A stretch of DNA of 64,000 nt, from positions 146,448-210,447 of the forward strand of contig CAZBMZ010000008.1 of assembly GCA_964492845.1 (NCBI GenBank). The letters run 5' to 3'. The notes under the pieces were generated by a model. It had not been told where the DNA came from and made no database searches. It saw only the letters and a list, made by a program, of their open reading frames with translations. Every line of letters starts with the position of its first letter. Position 1 is the first letter of the stretch. The position numbers and the translations under genes were made by a program. Source of the stretch: JADJPF01 sp964492845 (GTDB lineage: Bacteria; Acidobacteriota; Blastocatellia; Chloracidobacteriales; JADJPF01). This document shows positions 52,191-62,260 of this stretch, piece by piece.

Positions 52191-55100
52191 ATGAAACGCA
52201 AATCTTTTTTTTCTAAGGGCCGTATAGTAGGAAATTTAGCTTTTCTACTACTTACGGCGGGTCTTACTTTTGGACAAAGTGATACAGCCCGTGTAGAAGG
52301 AACTGTAACTGATTCTACTGGAGCAGCAATAGCTGGAGCAACAGTATCTTTAATAAATGTTGGTACTAATAGTCGAGTTGAAATTTCAACTAATGAACAA
52401 GGTAATTATGTAGCACCACTATTAAAAGTCGGTAACTACCGAGTAGAAGTTATGGCTCAAGGTTTTCGTACTAATATTCAAACTAACATTACTTTAACAG
52501 TTAGCCAAATTGCCCAAATCAACGCTCAACTTGATACAGGTGATGTAAGTGATGTAATTGAAGTTAGCAGTAGCGCACCATTAATAGAAACTAGTTCTGC
52601 TACTATTGGTCAAGTAATTGAAGGTAAACAAATTGTTGATCTTCCAATTAATGGTCGTAATTTTACACAATTTGCTACTTTAGTTCCTGGGGTTTCTCGT
52701 GGTACACCAGGCAGCAATGCAGATGGTTCTGGCGGCAATGCAGAAACATTTCGTCAAGGTGACACTGGTTCAGCGGCTATTTCAGCCAATGGTTTAAGAG
52801 AACAAAATAATAATTTTCTATTAGATGGTATTGATAATAATGAAAGTGTTGTAAATACAATTGTTTTCTTTCCTCCTATTGAGGCTTTACAAGAATTTCG
52901 TGTAATTACAAGCGTTGCACCTGCTGAATTTGGTCGCGGTGGTGGTGCTGTAATAAATGCTATTACTAAATCTGGAACTAATGAAATTCATGGGACTGTT
53001 TTTGAGTTACTTCGTAATTCTGAACTAGACGCACGTGCAACTTTTGCTCCTACTAAACCAGTATTTCAACGTAATCAATTTGGTTTTGCTTTTGGCGCAC
53101 CAATAAAGAAAGATAGAACCTTTTTCTTTGGTAATTACCAAGGGTTGCGTCAAAATTTACCAAAAGAAGAAGGCAATCGTGTCACAGTACCTACAGCTAG
53201 AATGCGTCAAGGTGATTTTGGCGAGTTGCTAGATGCAAATTTTACTGGCTTAGGTCAACCTATCACAATTTTTGACCCAGTAACCGGTAATCCTTTTCCA
53301 CGTAATGTTATTACTCGTCCACTTGATCCCGTAGCAGTTAGATACTTAAATTCATTCCCTTTACCAGATATTGCTGGCCGAGCAACACAAAACTATATTG
53401 TTAAACGTATTGCCAAACAAACCTTTAATGATGGTGATTTCCGCATTGACCACCGCTTTAAAGATACAGACACCATATTTGGACGCTTTAGCATTGCTGA
53501 TGATAGTCAAACCGATCCAGGCCGTATTCCAGGCTTCCAAGCTGGTTTTGGTTCTGGTCTTAATGCAATTGAAGCTCGTGGAGTAGCGGCTGGCTATACC
53601 CATACTTTTAGCCCAACTACCATTAATGAATTTCGTTTTGGCTTTACATTGCTAAGAATAGGATTTTTCCCAGTTAACTTTGGACAAAACCAAAACCAAG
53701 ATATTGGTATTGGTGGCCCAGGTGGATTTAATACTAATACTGGTATTTCTTTGATTGGTGGTGGCAATGGTAACTTTATTGAATACTTAGGCGATGGCGG
53801 TCAATTTACCTTACGTGAACGTAGCTATCAAATATCAGACGCGCTCACTCATGTTAGAGGTAACAACACCTTTAAGTTTGGTTTTGTAGTAATTCGTCGT
53901 AATGTAAAAGCTTTCCAAGGTGATTTTGCTAAAGGTTTCTATTTCTTCTCTGACTTTACTGCAACACCAGGAAACACCCCTCCTTTAGGTCAAACAGGCT
54001 ATGAAGTAGCAGAAATGTTAATAGGTAAAACCAACTTTACTTCAATTACTGCTAGCCCAACAGGAGCATTACAAGCAAGTACAGCTATTTCTTATGAAAA
54101 TGGTTTTTATGCTCAAGATGATTGGCGTGTAACAAGAAATCTTACCCTTAATTTAGGTTTGCGTTATGAATATTTCACAGCACCTTTTGAAGAGGATGAC
54201 CGTCTAGCAAATTTTGACCCTGCTACAGGTAGAATAGTAGTAGCTGGAATGAATGGCCCACGTGCTACAGTAGAAACAGATAAAAATAACTTTGCTCCTC
54301 GTTTTGGTCTAGCTTATGCTTTTAATTCTAAAACTGTACTTCGTGGCGGTTATGGATTATTTTATTCCTTAGATCGTGGCGGTATTGCTAATCAATTAAC
54401 ACAAAATGCTCCATTTATTGTTACACAATTTCGTTTTGGTGGCACTGGTGCTAATGTTCGTTTAAGTGAACCTATACCACTACCTAATCCAATAGATTTA
54501 AGTAATCCTGTGCTTCCTGATGGCTCAGCATTACGCTTTATTCCTAAAGATAGTGATACTACTAGAGTACAACAATATAATGTAACAGTAGAGCATCAAT
54601 TTAATAATTATCTAGCCTTAAGTGTTGGTTATGTTGGAACTAAAGGTGATAATGTTGTTGCAGTTTCTACTTCTGGCGGCTTTAATGATCCTAATGTAAG
54701 AAATCGTCTAACCACAATTGCTAATGTTGGCGATTCTGATTATAACTCACTACAAATAAAAGCAACCTTACGTAATTATAAAGGAGCAGATTTCTTGGCT
54801 TCTTATACTTATGGACGTGCAAATAATAATACTCCTGGGCCTTTCCCTGGGCCAGGTGGAAACTTCCGTACCCAGGCATCTGATCCAGGTAACTTAGACC
54901 TAGACGAAGGCCCAGCAGATTATGATGTACGTAATCGTTTTACCTTTGCGGGTACCTATAACCTACCTTTCTTAAAAAACTCTGATAATAAAGTAGCCAA
55001 AGCCCTATTTTATGGCTACCAAATCAACACTATTGTTACTTTACAAGATGGAACTCCATTTACTGTATTTGGTGGTTTTGGTCGTGCTGCTTTAGTTGGT

Positions 55101-55427
55101 AGCAAAGAATCTGCTAAAGGTGATGAATCTATAAACAGATATTACAATGCTGCTGCTTTTCGTCCTTCAATGAATGCACAAGATCAAGCTCCTCGTAACT
55201 TCCTACGCGGCCCTGGTCTTTCAACGGTTGATTTTTCTGTTTTCCGTAGATTTAACATAGTAGAAAGATTGAACCTAGAATTCCGCGCTCAAGCTTATAA
55301 TCTTTTCAACAATCCACAATTTAATAACCCAGGTATTTTTATTGGTGCTGGTGATACTGCTGTAATTACAAACACCCGTGGAAATTCTGCTCGTCAATTT
55401 GAATTTGGATTGCGGCTAAACTTTTAG
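52191..55427 (+). CDS. Oar-like TonB-dependent receptor with carboxypeptidase-regulatory-like domain
   Basis: 1078 residues. Signal peptide about 1-28 (ends LTFGQ), CarboxypepD_reg-like domain about 32-115 (VEGTVTDSTGAAIAGATVSL), plug about 120-235 (LPINGRNFTQFATLVPGV, NNNFLLDGIDNNE), then a long beta-barrel with alternating aromatic strands ending in LRLNF, the usual C-terminal Phe. Takes up large or scarce substrates across the outer membrane using TonB energy. AAGGAGAT precedes the ATG. A terminator follows. Being next to the GH13/ABC cluster suggests alpha-glucan uptake, but substrate is not visible in the sequence. Confidence 0.92.
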   Translation: MKRKSFFSKGRIVGNLAFLLLTAGLTFGQSDTARVEGTVTDSTGAAIAGATVSLINVGTNSRVEISTNEQGNYVAPLLKVGNYRVEVMAQGFRTNIQTNITLTVSQIAQINAQLDTGDVSDVIEVSSSAPLIETSSATIGQVIEGKQIVDLPINGRNFTQFATLVPGVSRGTPGSNADGSGGNAETFRQGDTGSAAISANGLREQNNNFLLDGIDNNESVVNTIVFFPPIEALQEFRVITSVAPAEFGRGGGAVINAITKSGTNEIHGTVFELLRNSELDARATFAPTKPVFQRNQFGFAFGAPIKKDRTFFFGNYQGLRQNLPKEEGNRVTVPTARMRQGDFGELLDANFTGLGQPITIFDPVTGNPFPRNVITRPLDPVAVRYLNSFPLPDIAGRATQNYIVKRIAKQTFNDGDFRIDHRFKDTDTIFGRFSIADDSQTDPGRIPGFQAGFGSGLNAIEARGVAAGYTHTFSPTTINEFRFGFTLLRIGFFPVNFGQNQNQDIGIGGPGGFNTNTGISLIGGGNGNFIEYLGDGGQFTLRERSYQISDALTHVRGNNTFKFGFVVIRRNVKAFQGDFAKGFYFFSDFTATPGNTPPLGQTGYEVAEMLIGKTNFTSITASPTGALQASTAISYENGFYAQDDWRVTRNLTLNLGLRYEYFTAPFEEDDRLANFDPATGRIVVAGMNGPRATVETDKNNFAPRFGLAYAFNSKTVLRGGYGLFYSLDRGGIANQLTQNAPFIVTQFRFGGTGANVRLSEPIPLPNPIDLSNPVLPDGSALRFIPKDSDTTRVQQYNVTVEHQFNNYLALSVGYVGTKGDNVVAVSTSGGFNDPNVRNRLTTIANVGDSDYNSLQIKATLRNYKGADFLASYTYGRANNNTPGPFPGPGGNFRTQASDPGNLDLDEGPADYDVRNRFTFAGTYNLPFLKNSDNKVAKALFYGYQINTIVTLQDGTPFTVFGGFGRAALVGSKESAKGDESINRYYNAAAFRPSMNAQDQAPRNFLRGPGLSTVDFSVFRRFNIVERLNLEFRAQAYNLFNNPQFNNPGIFIGAGDTAVITNTRGNSARQFEFGLRLNF

Positions 55428-55446
55428 TTAGCTGCTAAACATTTGT

Positions 55447-55479
55447 AAAAGCACAGCCTCAATTTAGGGCTGTGCTTTT
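55447..55479 (+). terminator. Terminator after the TonB receptor gene
   Basis: AAAAGCACAGCC (55447-55458) and GGCTGTGCTTTT (55468-55479) form a 12-base perfect stem, 19 bases after the stop, with a short T run. Confidence 0.88.
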
Positions 55480-55520
55480 CTAAAATAGTCTGTTTGACAA
55501 ATAGTTAAATTACTTTATTT

Positions 55521-57431
55521 ATGATTAGTATTAAAAACTTTATTAAATACAACCAATATTTATTTATTAAACTTTGTTACTTAATGATTTTTTTTAGCAT
55601 TTTATTTTTCCCGCTTCCAACAGCTAAATCTTCTAATAAATTACAAACTCTAGCCCAACCACAAATAGATAAAATTGAGCCTCCTAACTGGTGGATTAAC
55701 CATACTCTAAATCCTGTACAAATAATAATTTATGGACGTAATTTTAAGGATAGCCATATTAAATTAGATTTTGAAGGCGTTAAAGTAGTAGAAAGCTCTG
55801 TTAGCAGTAATGGAACTTATATTATTGCTTATCTTGAAATTGACCCACAAAAAGCAAAAGCTAGCGATGTAAAAATAACAGTAGAAAATAGCGTTGGTAA
55901 TGACACTGTTGATTTTGGATTAAGGGATTTGCCTAGCATAACAGGAAAATACCAAGGATTTAGTCCAGATGATGTAATTTACTTAATCATGGTGGATCGT
56001 TTTGCTGATGGTGATCAATCTAACAATAACCCAAAAGAATCTGCTGGATTTTATGACCGCAAAAAACCTCGTGGCTATCATGGCGGTGATTTCCAAGGAA
56101 TCATCAATAACCTTACTTACTTAAAAGAATTAGGTGTTACTGCAATTTGGATGACTCCTATTTATAATAATTCAAATCGAGTTTCGGACTATCATGGTTA
56201 TGGTTCGGTGGATTATTACCAAACAGAAGAGCATTTTGGCACTTTAGAAAAGTTACAAGAATTAGTTACAACAGCACATCAACAAGGAATTAAAATAATT
56301 CAAGATCATGTACTTAATCATACTGGCCCAGATCACGCTTGGACAGATAACGCTCCTACACCAGATTTTATAAATGGAACACGTCAAAAACATCTTAATA
56401 ATGTTTTTGATATTGCTTCTTTAACTTCTGCTAATGGTGATCCAACTAGAGCAGACTTAACCTTGCGAGGTTGGTTTGCTGATATATTGCCAGATATTAA
56501 TCAAAATGATAAAGAAGCATCACAATATTTAATACAAAATTCTCTTTGGTGGATTACATCAACTGGAATAGATGGAGTTAGATTAGATACATTTCCTTAT
56601 CTTCCTCGCTCTTTTTGGAGTAACTGGAATGGAGCTATCCATAAACAACACCCAAACTTTACTGTAGTAGGAGAAGTTTTAGACGGCAACCCAAACATAG
56701 TTTCATTTTTCCAAGGTGGAGTAAAACGATTTGATGGTATTGATTCTAAAGTAGATACGCTATTTGATTATCCTAGCTGTTATGCAATTCGAGATTACTT
56801 TGCTAATAATCGTGGACAATTAAGCAGAATTACTAATATTGATGAAGTTTACCCAAAAGCAACTGTTTTAGTACCATTTTTTGGAAATCATGACATTAAA
56901 CGTTTTGCTAGCGAACCACAGGCAACAATAGAAAATACAATTTTAGCTTACACTTATTTGTTAACAATGCGAGGAACTCCACAACTTTACTATGGTGATG
57001 AGTTAGCAATTACTGGAGGCGAAGATCCTGATAATCGTAAGGATTTTCCTGGGGGTTTTCCTGGTGATTTGCGTTCTGCTTTTACTTTAGCTGGACGTAC
57101 AAAATCAGAAAATAAGCTCTTTAATTCAATAAAAAAAGTCTCCCAAATACGTCAAAAATATCCTCAACTACGCGGTGGAGAAATGCAATTCTTATTTGAG
57201 GATCAAGATGTGGTAGCTTATTTACGCTCAAGAGAAAATAGCTATGCTATTGTAGCCATAAATAAATCAGCTAATAAAACATCCAGAAACATTAACTTAC
57301 CAGCAAATCTTTTTGCTGATGGAGTAACACTTAATAATAAATTAAATGAAAAATACTCAACAAAAATAGTAAACAGTAGACTAAAAATAAAATTTGCAGC
57401 TAAAGAAGCTATTATTTTGATACCAAATTAA
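55521..57431 (+). CDS. Secreted cyclomaltodextrinase/neopullulanase-like amylase (GH13, SusA-type)
   Basis: 636 residues. N-terminal hydrophobic segment (about 12-38), then an E-set cyclomaltodextrinase N-terminal domain (about 48-145, IEPPNWWINHTLNPVQIIIY). GH13 barrel: WMTPIYNN, DHVLNHTG, catalytic Asp356 (DGVRLDTF), Glu385 (VVGEVLD) and Asp458 (FFGNHDIKRF); C-terminal beta domain. The family cuts cyclodextrins, pullulan or starch oligosaccharides. It is the first gene of the unit amylase-malK-malF-malG-malE (gaps 15, overlaps), so it probably makes the importer's substrates in the periplasm or outside. Confidence 0.94.
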   Translation: MISIKNFIKYNQYLFIKLCYLMIFFSILFFPLPTAKSSNKLQTLAQPQIDKIEPPNWWINHTLNPVQIIIYGRNFKDSHIKLDFEGVKVVESSVSSNGTYIIAYLEIDPQKAKASDVKITVENSVGNDTVDFGLRDLPSITGKYQGFSPDDVIYLIMVDRFADGDQSNNNPKESAGFYDRKKPRGYHGGDFQGIINNLTYLKELGVTAIWMTPIYNNSNRVSDYHGYGSVDYYQTEEHFGTLEKLQELVTTAHQQGIKIIQDHVLNHTGPDHAWTDNAPTPDFINGTRQKHLNNVFDIASLTSANGDPTRADLTLRGWFADILPDINQNDKEASQYLIQNSLWWITSTGIDGVRLDTFPYLPRSFWSNWNGAIHKQHPNFTVVGEVLDGNPNIVSFFQGGVKRFDGIDSKVDTLFDYPSCYAIRDYFANNRGQLSRITNIDEVYPKATVLVPFFGNHDIKRFASEPQATIENTILAYTYLLTMRGTPQLYYGDELAITGGEDPDNRKDFPGGFPGDLRSAFTLAGRTKSENKLFNSIKKVSQIRQKYPQLRGGEMQFLFEDQDVVAYLRSRENSYAIVAINKSANKTSRNINLPANLFADGVTLNNKLNEKYSTKIVNSRLKIKFAAKEAIILIPN

Positions 57432-57446
57432 AAATCTTAAAAATTT

Positions 57447-58550
57447 ATGTCTCAATTAGAAATTAAAAACCTTACTAAAATTTATGATGGCGGAGTTTGT
57501 GCTGTTAAATCAGCTTGCTTTGATGTAGCAGATAAAGAATTTGTAGTATTAGTTGGGCCTTCGGGCTGTGGTAAATCAACGCTACTTAGAATGATTGCAG
57601 GTCTTGAGTCTATATCTAAAGGCGATCTAATAATTGATGGAAAACGTGTAAATGATCTGCCTTCAAAAGATAGAGATATTGCAATGGTATTTCAAAACTA
57701 CGCACTCTATCCACATTTAACAGTTTATGAAAATATGGCCTTTAGCTTAAAACTACGTAATTATCCTGGTAATGAAATTAAAACTCGTGTAGAAGAAGCA
57801 GCTAAAATCTTAGGTTTAACTGAATATTTAGCACGTAAACCTAAAGCTTTATCAGGCGGACAACGACAGCGTGTTGCCGTAGGTCGGGCAATTGTTCGTC
57901 GTCCTAAAGTTTTTCTTTTTGATGAACCTCTTTCTAATCTTGATGCAAAAATGCGGGTTCAAACCCGTGTTGAGCTAGTCAAACTGCATCGTCAATTACA
58001 GGCTACTATGGTCTATGTTACTCATGATCAAGTCGAAGCTATGACAATGGCAGATAAAATTGTGGTAGTTAAGGGTGGCGAAATCCAACAAGTTGCACCT
58101 CCGCTAGAACTTTATAAAAACCCCGCAAATAAATTTGTAGCAGGTTTTATTGGTAGCCCTGCAATGAATTTTATTAATTGCAAAGTTACTAAAGAAAACA
58201 ATCAAATTATTCTAAATTCAACAGCTTTTTCTGCTCATTTTGCAAAAGAAAATTTTTCCTCTTTAGACTTAAATTCTTTACCCTCAGAAGTAGTTTTAGG
58301 CATACGTCCAGAAGACATTAGCCTTGCTAATGGTCAAGATAATAAAAATGTTTTTTCTGCCACCGTAGAATTAATAGAACAAATGGGAAACGAAATATTT
58401 GCTCAACTATCCTTAGCAAGCCAAGAAATTACAGCGCGATTGCCTGCGGATATAAAATTAACAATTGGGGAAAAATCTCAATTTATTTTTAATAAAGAAA
58501 AATGTCATCTTTTTGACCCTACAACAGAAAAATCATTAATTAGTAAATGA
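57447..58550 (+). CDS. malK: Maltodextrin-type ABC transporter ATP-binding protein (MalK/UgpC family)
   Basis: 367 residues. Walker A GPSGCGKST (37-45), Q-loop FQNYALYP, LSGGQRQR signature (135-141), Walker B FLFDEPLSNLD, His switch VTHDQ, and a C-terminal TOBE/OB domain (about 240-360). Hydrolyses ATP for the MalF/MalG-like permeases encoded next. The symbol is given by family and gene order; other sugars in the CUT1 family are possible. It starts 15 bases after the amylase gene, and its stop overlaps the next ATG by 4 bases. Confidence 0.92.
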   Translation: MSQLEIKNLTKIYDGGVCAVKSACFDVADKEFVVLVGPSGCGKSTLLRMIAGLESISKGDLIIDGKRVNDLPSKDRDIAMVFQNYALYPHLTVYENMAFSLKLRNYPGNEIKTRVEEAAKILGLTEYLARKPKALSGGQRQRVAVGRAIVRRPKVFLFDEPLSNLDAKMRVQTRVELVKLHRQLQATMVYVTHDQVEAMTMADKIVVVKGGEIQQVAPPLELYKNPANKFVAGFIGSPAMNFINCKVTKENNQIILNSTAFSAHFAKENFSSLDLNSLPSEVVLGIRPEDISLANGQDNKNVFSATVELIEQMGNEIFAQLSLASQEITARLPADIKLTIGEKSQFIFNKEKCHLFDPTTEKSLISK

Positions 58551-59485
58551 ACAATAAACCAAACCTGCGAGAATCTCTTATTTCATATCTTTTCTTAACA
58601 CCTTTTTTGGTTGTTTTTATTGTATTTCTAGGCTATCCAATGCTCTATTCGCTTTATCTTAGCTTTAGAAGCACTTCTTTTTCTACAGATTGGTATAATA
58701 TTTTTAATAGTATGGAATATGTTGGACTAGCTAACTATCAGTCCTTACTTTATGACACTCGGTTTTGGTGGTCGTTAGGCTTAACTTTACTTTATGCAGT
58801 TTTAACTATCCCAAGTTCCATTGCACTAGGTCTTTGGCTTGCACTACTACTAAATAGCAAATTAAAAGGTGCTGCTTTTTTTAGAAGTGCTTTTTATTTA
58901 CCTAATATTTTAGATATGTATGTAGTAGGTACTATTTGGGTACTTATCTTAAGCCCAAACTATGGTTTACTAGATATTTTACTTAGCAAAATAGATTTAC
59001 ATCTGCCTCAATCAGGTCTGCTAGCTAATCCATACACGGCTTTAGCAACAATTGCCACTGTAGTAGTGCTAAAAGGTGCTGGGTTTGGAATGATTTTATT
59101 TTTATCTGCAATTCAAAATATTTCTGAATCAATTTATGAAGCGGCAGACATTGATGGGGCTACATGGTGGCAAAAACTGCGTTATATAACTTTACCACTC
59201 TTAAAACCTATTATTTTATTTATGATTATTACTGGCACAATGAGCGCGTTAAATGCTTTTACAGAAGTTTATGCAATGGCTAGTAGCAAATATGGTGGGT
59301 TTGGTGGCCCATATATTCAATTTCAAGGTGAGTCTGTTGGAGTAACTTCTTTGTCAGGTCTTTATCTTTATCAGCTATTTGAACGTGCAGAATATGGTAA
59401 AACTGCGGCTTTTTCATACTTGTTAATGATTATTGCTTTAATAATATCTTTTGCTAACGCCAAATTATTGAAAGTGGAAAAATAA
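58547..59485 (+). CDS. malF: Maltodextrin-type ABC permease, MalF-like
   Basis: 312 residues, six membrane segments. ATP-binding-protein contact (EAA) loop near the C-terminus: EAADIDGATWWQKLRYITLP. It lacks the long extra loop of E. coli MalF; extra extracytoplasmic mass is instead in the partner permease. Start overlaps the malK stop by four bases (ATGA). The symbol is by position and family (CUT1). Confidence 0.9.
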   Translation: MNNKPNLRESLISYLFLTPFLVVFIVFLGYPMLYSLYLSFRSTSFSTDWYNIFNSMEYVGLANYQSLLYDTRFWWSLGLTLLYAVLTIPSSIALGLWLALLLNSKLKGAAFFRSAFYLPNILDMYVVGTIWVLILSPNYGLLDILLSKIDLHLPQSGLLANPYTALATIATVVVLKGAGFGMILFLSAIQNISESIYEAADIDGATWWQKLRYITLPLLKPIILFMIITGTMSALNAFTEVYAMASSKYGGFGGPYIQFQGESVGVTSLSGLYLYQLFERAEYGKTAAFSYLLMIIALIISFANAKLLKVEK

Positions 59486-60823
59486 ATGGAAAGGTATTCG
59501 TTAAAAAGTTTTTTTATTTATGTCGCGCTTTCTGTTGGCTGTTTAATTGCGTTATTGCCGCTTTTTTGGATGATTTTGGTCGCTTGTAAACAACAAGGTC
59601 AAGCCTTAAAACTAGAAATCCTGCCTGAACCTATTGCTATCACTGCTCCTTATCAGACGGTTGCTGGTAAATCTAATCAAGTAACTTTACAATATTACAG
59701 TGCTTCGGCTCAAACTGTCCAAGTTCGCACTAGTTTTAATCCAACCCAATTATTTGAAATGAACAATGATCATGGTAGTTTTTGGATTAACTTTTATGAT
59801 GTACCAGCAGGAGAATATGATTATGAATTTATTGCTGATGGTAACACTATAATTAATTCAGAAACTAATAGCTCTAAAGCTAAGCTATTGGTAAAAGAAG
59901 GTTTATCCAGCAATACAAAACTTAAAAACGCTTCCTACATTCAAGGCAATACATTAGTATTAAGATTTTTTGGATCAGGTGAACTACCTATAAAAGCCTT
60001 ACTTGCTGATGGACGAGAAATTAACCTTACAGAAAAAGACATAGCAGGCTATTTTACTGCTCAAGTGATAGATTTAAAGACAGGTGAGTTTAGCTACCGT
60101 TTTAGTTATGCTAGAAGTTTTTGGGATGGAATTAGCGAGATTTACACTTATCAAAATTTCGTTGAAATACTCTTTAACCGTGACTTCCCTTTTCTAAAAT
60201 TTTTCCTTAATAGCTTAATTGTAGCGACTCTTGCAGGTCTGTTGACGGTTATGCTTTGCACTATGGGAGGTTATGTTTTTGCTAAAAAGAATTTTGTTGG
60301 CAAAAACATTTTGTGGAGTATTTTCTTAGGTACAATGCTAGTGCCAGGTCTGATTTTTATGCTACCTCAATTTGCAATTGTTACTAAAATAGGATGGATT
60401 AATAGTTATTGGGGAATGGTAGTTCCGCATATCGCTAATATTTTTGGGCTTTACTTGCTACGCCAATATATTGAAACAATCCCAGATTCGCTTTTTGAAG
60501 CAGCTAAAATTGATGGCGCAAGCGAATGGCAATTATTTACTAAAGTAGTTGTTCCGCTTTCAATTCCAATTATGCTAACGCTATTTTTACTGGTTTTTGT
60601 TGGTCAATGGTCTAATTTTCTATGGCAATATATTACTAATACCCCAGATTCTACCTATCGCACTTTACCAGTAGGATTATCACTATTTAAGGGTCAATAT
60701 GATATTCGCTGGGAACAAATGATGGCAGGAGCATGTTTTTCAATTATCCCAATTACAATTTTATTTGTTATCGCCCAACGTTTCTTTGTTCAAGGAATGA
60801 CAAGCGGAGCAGTAAAAGAATAA
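59486..60823 (+). CDS. malG: Maltodextrin-type ABC permease, MalG-like, with large extracytoplasmic insertion
   Basis: 445 residues, against about 280 for usual MalG-type subunits. First membrane segment about 9-32, then roughly 45-215 is an inserted, non-membrane region, then five further segments with the EAA loop at 338-357 (EAAKIDGASEWQLFTKVVVP). The insertion's first half (about 60-125: SNQVTLQYYSA, VRTSFNPTQLF, GSFWINFYDVPAGEYDYEFI, ADG) resembles CBM48/AMPK-type glycogen-binding or E-set beta sandwiches. The second half (about 150-212) looks like another short sheet domain. By topology it faces the periplasm. It starts directly after the malF stop. Confidence 0.9.
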   Translation: MERYSLKSFFIYVALSVGCLIALLPLFWMILVACKQQGQALKLEILPEPIAITAPYQTVAGKSNQVTLQYYSASAQTVQVRTSFNPTQLFEMNNDHGSFWINFYDVPAGEYDYEFIADGNTIINSETNSSKAKLLVKEGLSSNTKLKNASYIQGNTLVLRFFGSGELPIKALLADGREINLTEKDIAGYFTAQVIDLKTGEFSYRFSYARSFWDGISEIYTYQNFVEILFNRDFPFLKFFLNSLIVATLAGLLTVMLCTMGGYVFAKKNFVGKNILWSIFLGTMLVPGLIFMLPQFAIVTKIGWINSYWGMVVPHIANIFGLYLLRQYIETIPDSLFEAAKIDGASEWQLFTKVVVPLSIPIMLTLFLLVFVGQWSNFLWQYITNTPDSTYRTLPVGLSLFKGQYDIRWEQMMAGACFSIIPITILFVIAQRFFVQGMTSGAVKE

Positions 60824-60834
60824 AAGTTAAATCT

Positions 60835-62205
60835 ATGAAATACAATATTTTATCCTTTTTTTATAAAAAAAAATTTTACTCTTTAGCTCTTGTCCTGGTG
60901 CTACTGATAGTAATTTTTAATAATACTGCTTGTCGTTCTGTTTTAAGTTCTGGAGAGCAACCCAATGAATTAACCATTTGGATTACTTATAACCCGCAGG
61001 AATATGATGTCTTTAAGCAAATTGCTCAGGACTTTCAAACCGAATATAACAAAAAGCATGGCAAAAACTTACACCTAAACTTACAGCGCATTCCATATGA
61101 TGGACTGATGCCTAGGCTAAAATATGCTTGTTTAGCAAATGCTACACCAGATATTTGTAGAATTGATAATGCTTGGCCGCTAACTTTAGCTTATGGTAAA
61201 TCAATCATTGCACTAGACACTTTACCTAGTTTTAATACTACTATTGATGAACTAGCACAAGAATATGTTCCAGCAGCAATAGCCTCAAATATCGTTGAAA
61301 CTAAAGCAGATAATGCAACTTGGGAAAAACATCTTTATGGCATTCCTGATCAAACAAATTGTGTAGCCTTGTTTTGGAATAAAGAGCTTTTTCGTCAATC
61401 AGCAACAGAACTACGTGCCGCAGGTTTAGATCCTGACCGCGCACCTCGTGATTGGGAAGAATTTGTTAAATATGCCCAAATTTTAACTATTAAAGATAAA
61501 AAACAATATGGTTTTGGCATGTTTAATTCGCTTTGGTGGTCAATGCCTTTTTTTAATACTTTTGGCACTGAATTTGTGAGAAAAGATGCTAACGGTAAAT
61601 ATATCTGTACTTTAGATGAGCAACCCGCACAACAAGCTTTGCAATTTATGACAGATCTTTACTTAAAATATGGTGTAGAAGCAGGCGCGTGGCGTACAGG
61701 CTCAATCAATCCTGAACAAGGTTTCTTAAATGGTAAATATGCAATGATATTGTCCGGCCCTTGGAATCTAAAGCGATTTTCTAATATTGATTTTGGTGTT
61801 AGTTTAGTCCCGGCTGGGCCAGCCGGAACTAGTTCTAATGTTGGTGGGCAAAATCTAGTAGTTTTTCGTACCTGTAAAAACCCTGCTGCCGCGCTAGAAT
61901 TTCTTCGTTATTTTTCTTCAGAACCTGTACAAATTCGCTGGTCAGAAAGCCTTGGACAAATTCCAGTTAATATTAAAGCTTTTGATAAAATTAACCTTTC
62001 AGAGCGTCCCCAATTAGCAGTTTTTATGGAGCAACTAAAAACCGCCAAAGCTACACCTAAAATTCCTAGAATGGATGTGCTAGAAGAAAAAGTTGTTGGC
62101 CCAGCCCTACAACTAGCAATGCAAGGTGATAAAAGCGTAGAACAAGCCCTAAAAGATTCTACTAAAGAAATCAATAAAGATTTTTTATCTTTATTAAACA
62201 AGTAA
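60835..62205 (+). CDS. malE: Maltodextrin-type ABC solute-binding lipoprotein, MalE-like
   Basis: 456 residues from the ATG at 60835, where a hydrophobic signal begins; the frame is open further upstream inside malG. The signal ends NNTAC, a plausible lipobox (Cys about residue 29), so it is probably membrane-tethered. Type 1 sugar-binding protein: ELTIWITYNPQE, then LFWNKELFR, PRDWEEFVKYAQIL, GPWNLKRF and NVGGQNLVVF are family landmarks. Binds oligosaccharide for the MalFGK complex. It starts 11 bases after malG. Confidence 0.92.
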   Translation: MKYNILSFFYKKKFYSLALVLVLLIVIFNNTACRSVLSSGEQPNELTIWITYNPQEYDVFKQIAQDFQTEYNKKHGKNLHLNLQRIPYDGLMPRLKYACLANATPDICRIDNAWPLTLAYGKSIIALDTLPSFNTTIDELAQEYVPAAIASNIVETKADNATWEKHLYGIPDQTNCVALFWNKELFRQSATELRAAGLDPDRAPRDWEEFVKYAQILTIKDKKQYGFGMFNSLWWSMPFFNTFGTEFVRKDANGKYICTLDEQPAQQALQFMTDLYLKYGVEAGAWRTGSINPEQGFLNGKYAMILSGPWNLKRFSNIDFGVSLVPAGPAGTSSNVGGQNLVVFRTCKNPAAALEFLRYFSSEPVQIRWSESLGQIPVNIKAFDKINLSERPQLAVFMEQLKTAKATPKIPRMDVLEEKVVGPALQLAMQGDKSVEQALKDSTKEINKDFLSLLNK

Positions 62206-62260
62206 TCTAAAACCAAGATATAGAAATTTTAATTACTAGCTTAAGCTAGACATAAAATTA

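Noticed and set aside
62236..62249. CTAGCTTAAGCTAG palindrome between malE and the lectin gene as a terminator
   Set aside because: A perfect 14-base palindrome, but the stem is only 5 pairs with TTAA in the loop and there is no T run; too weak to call.
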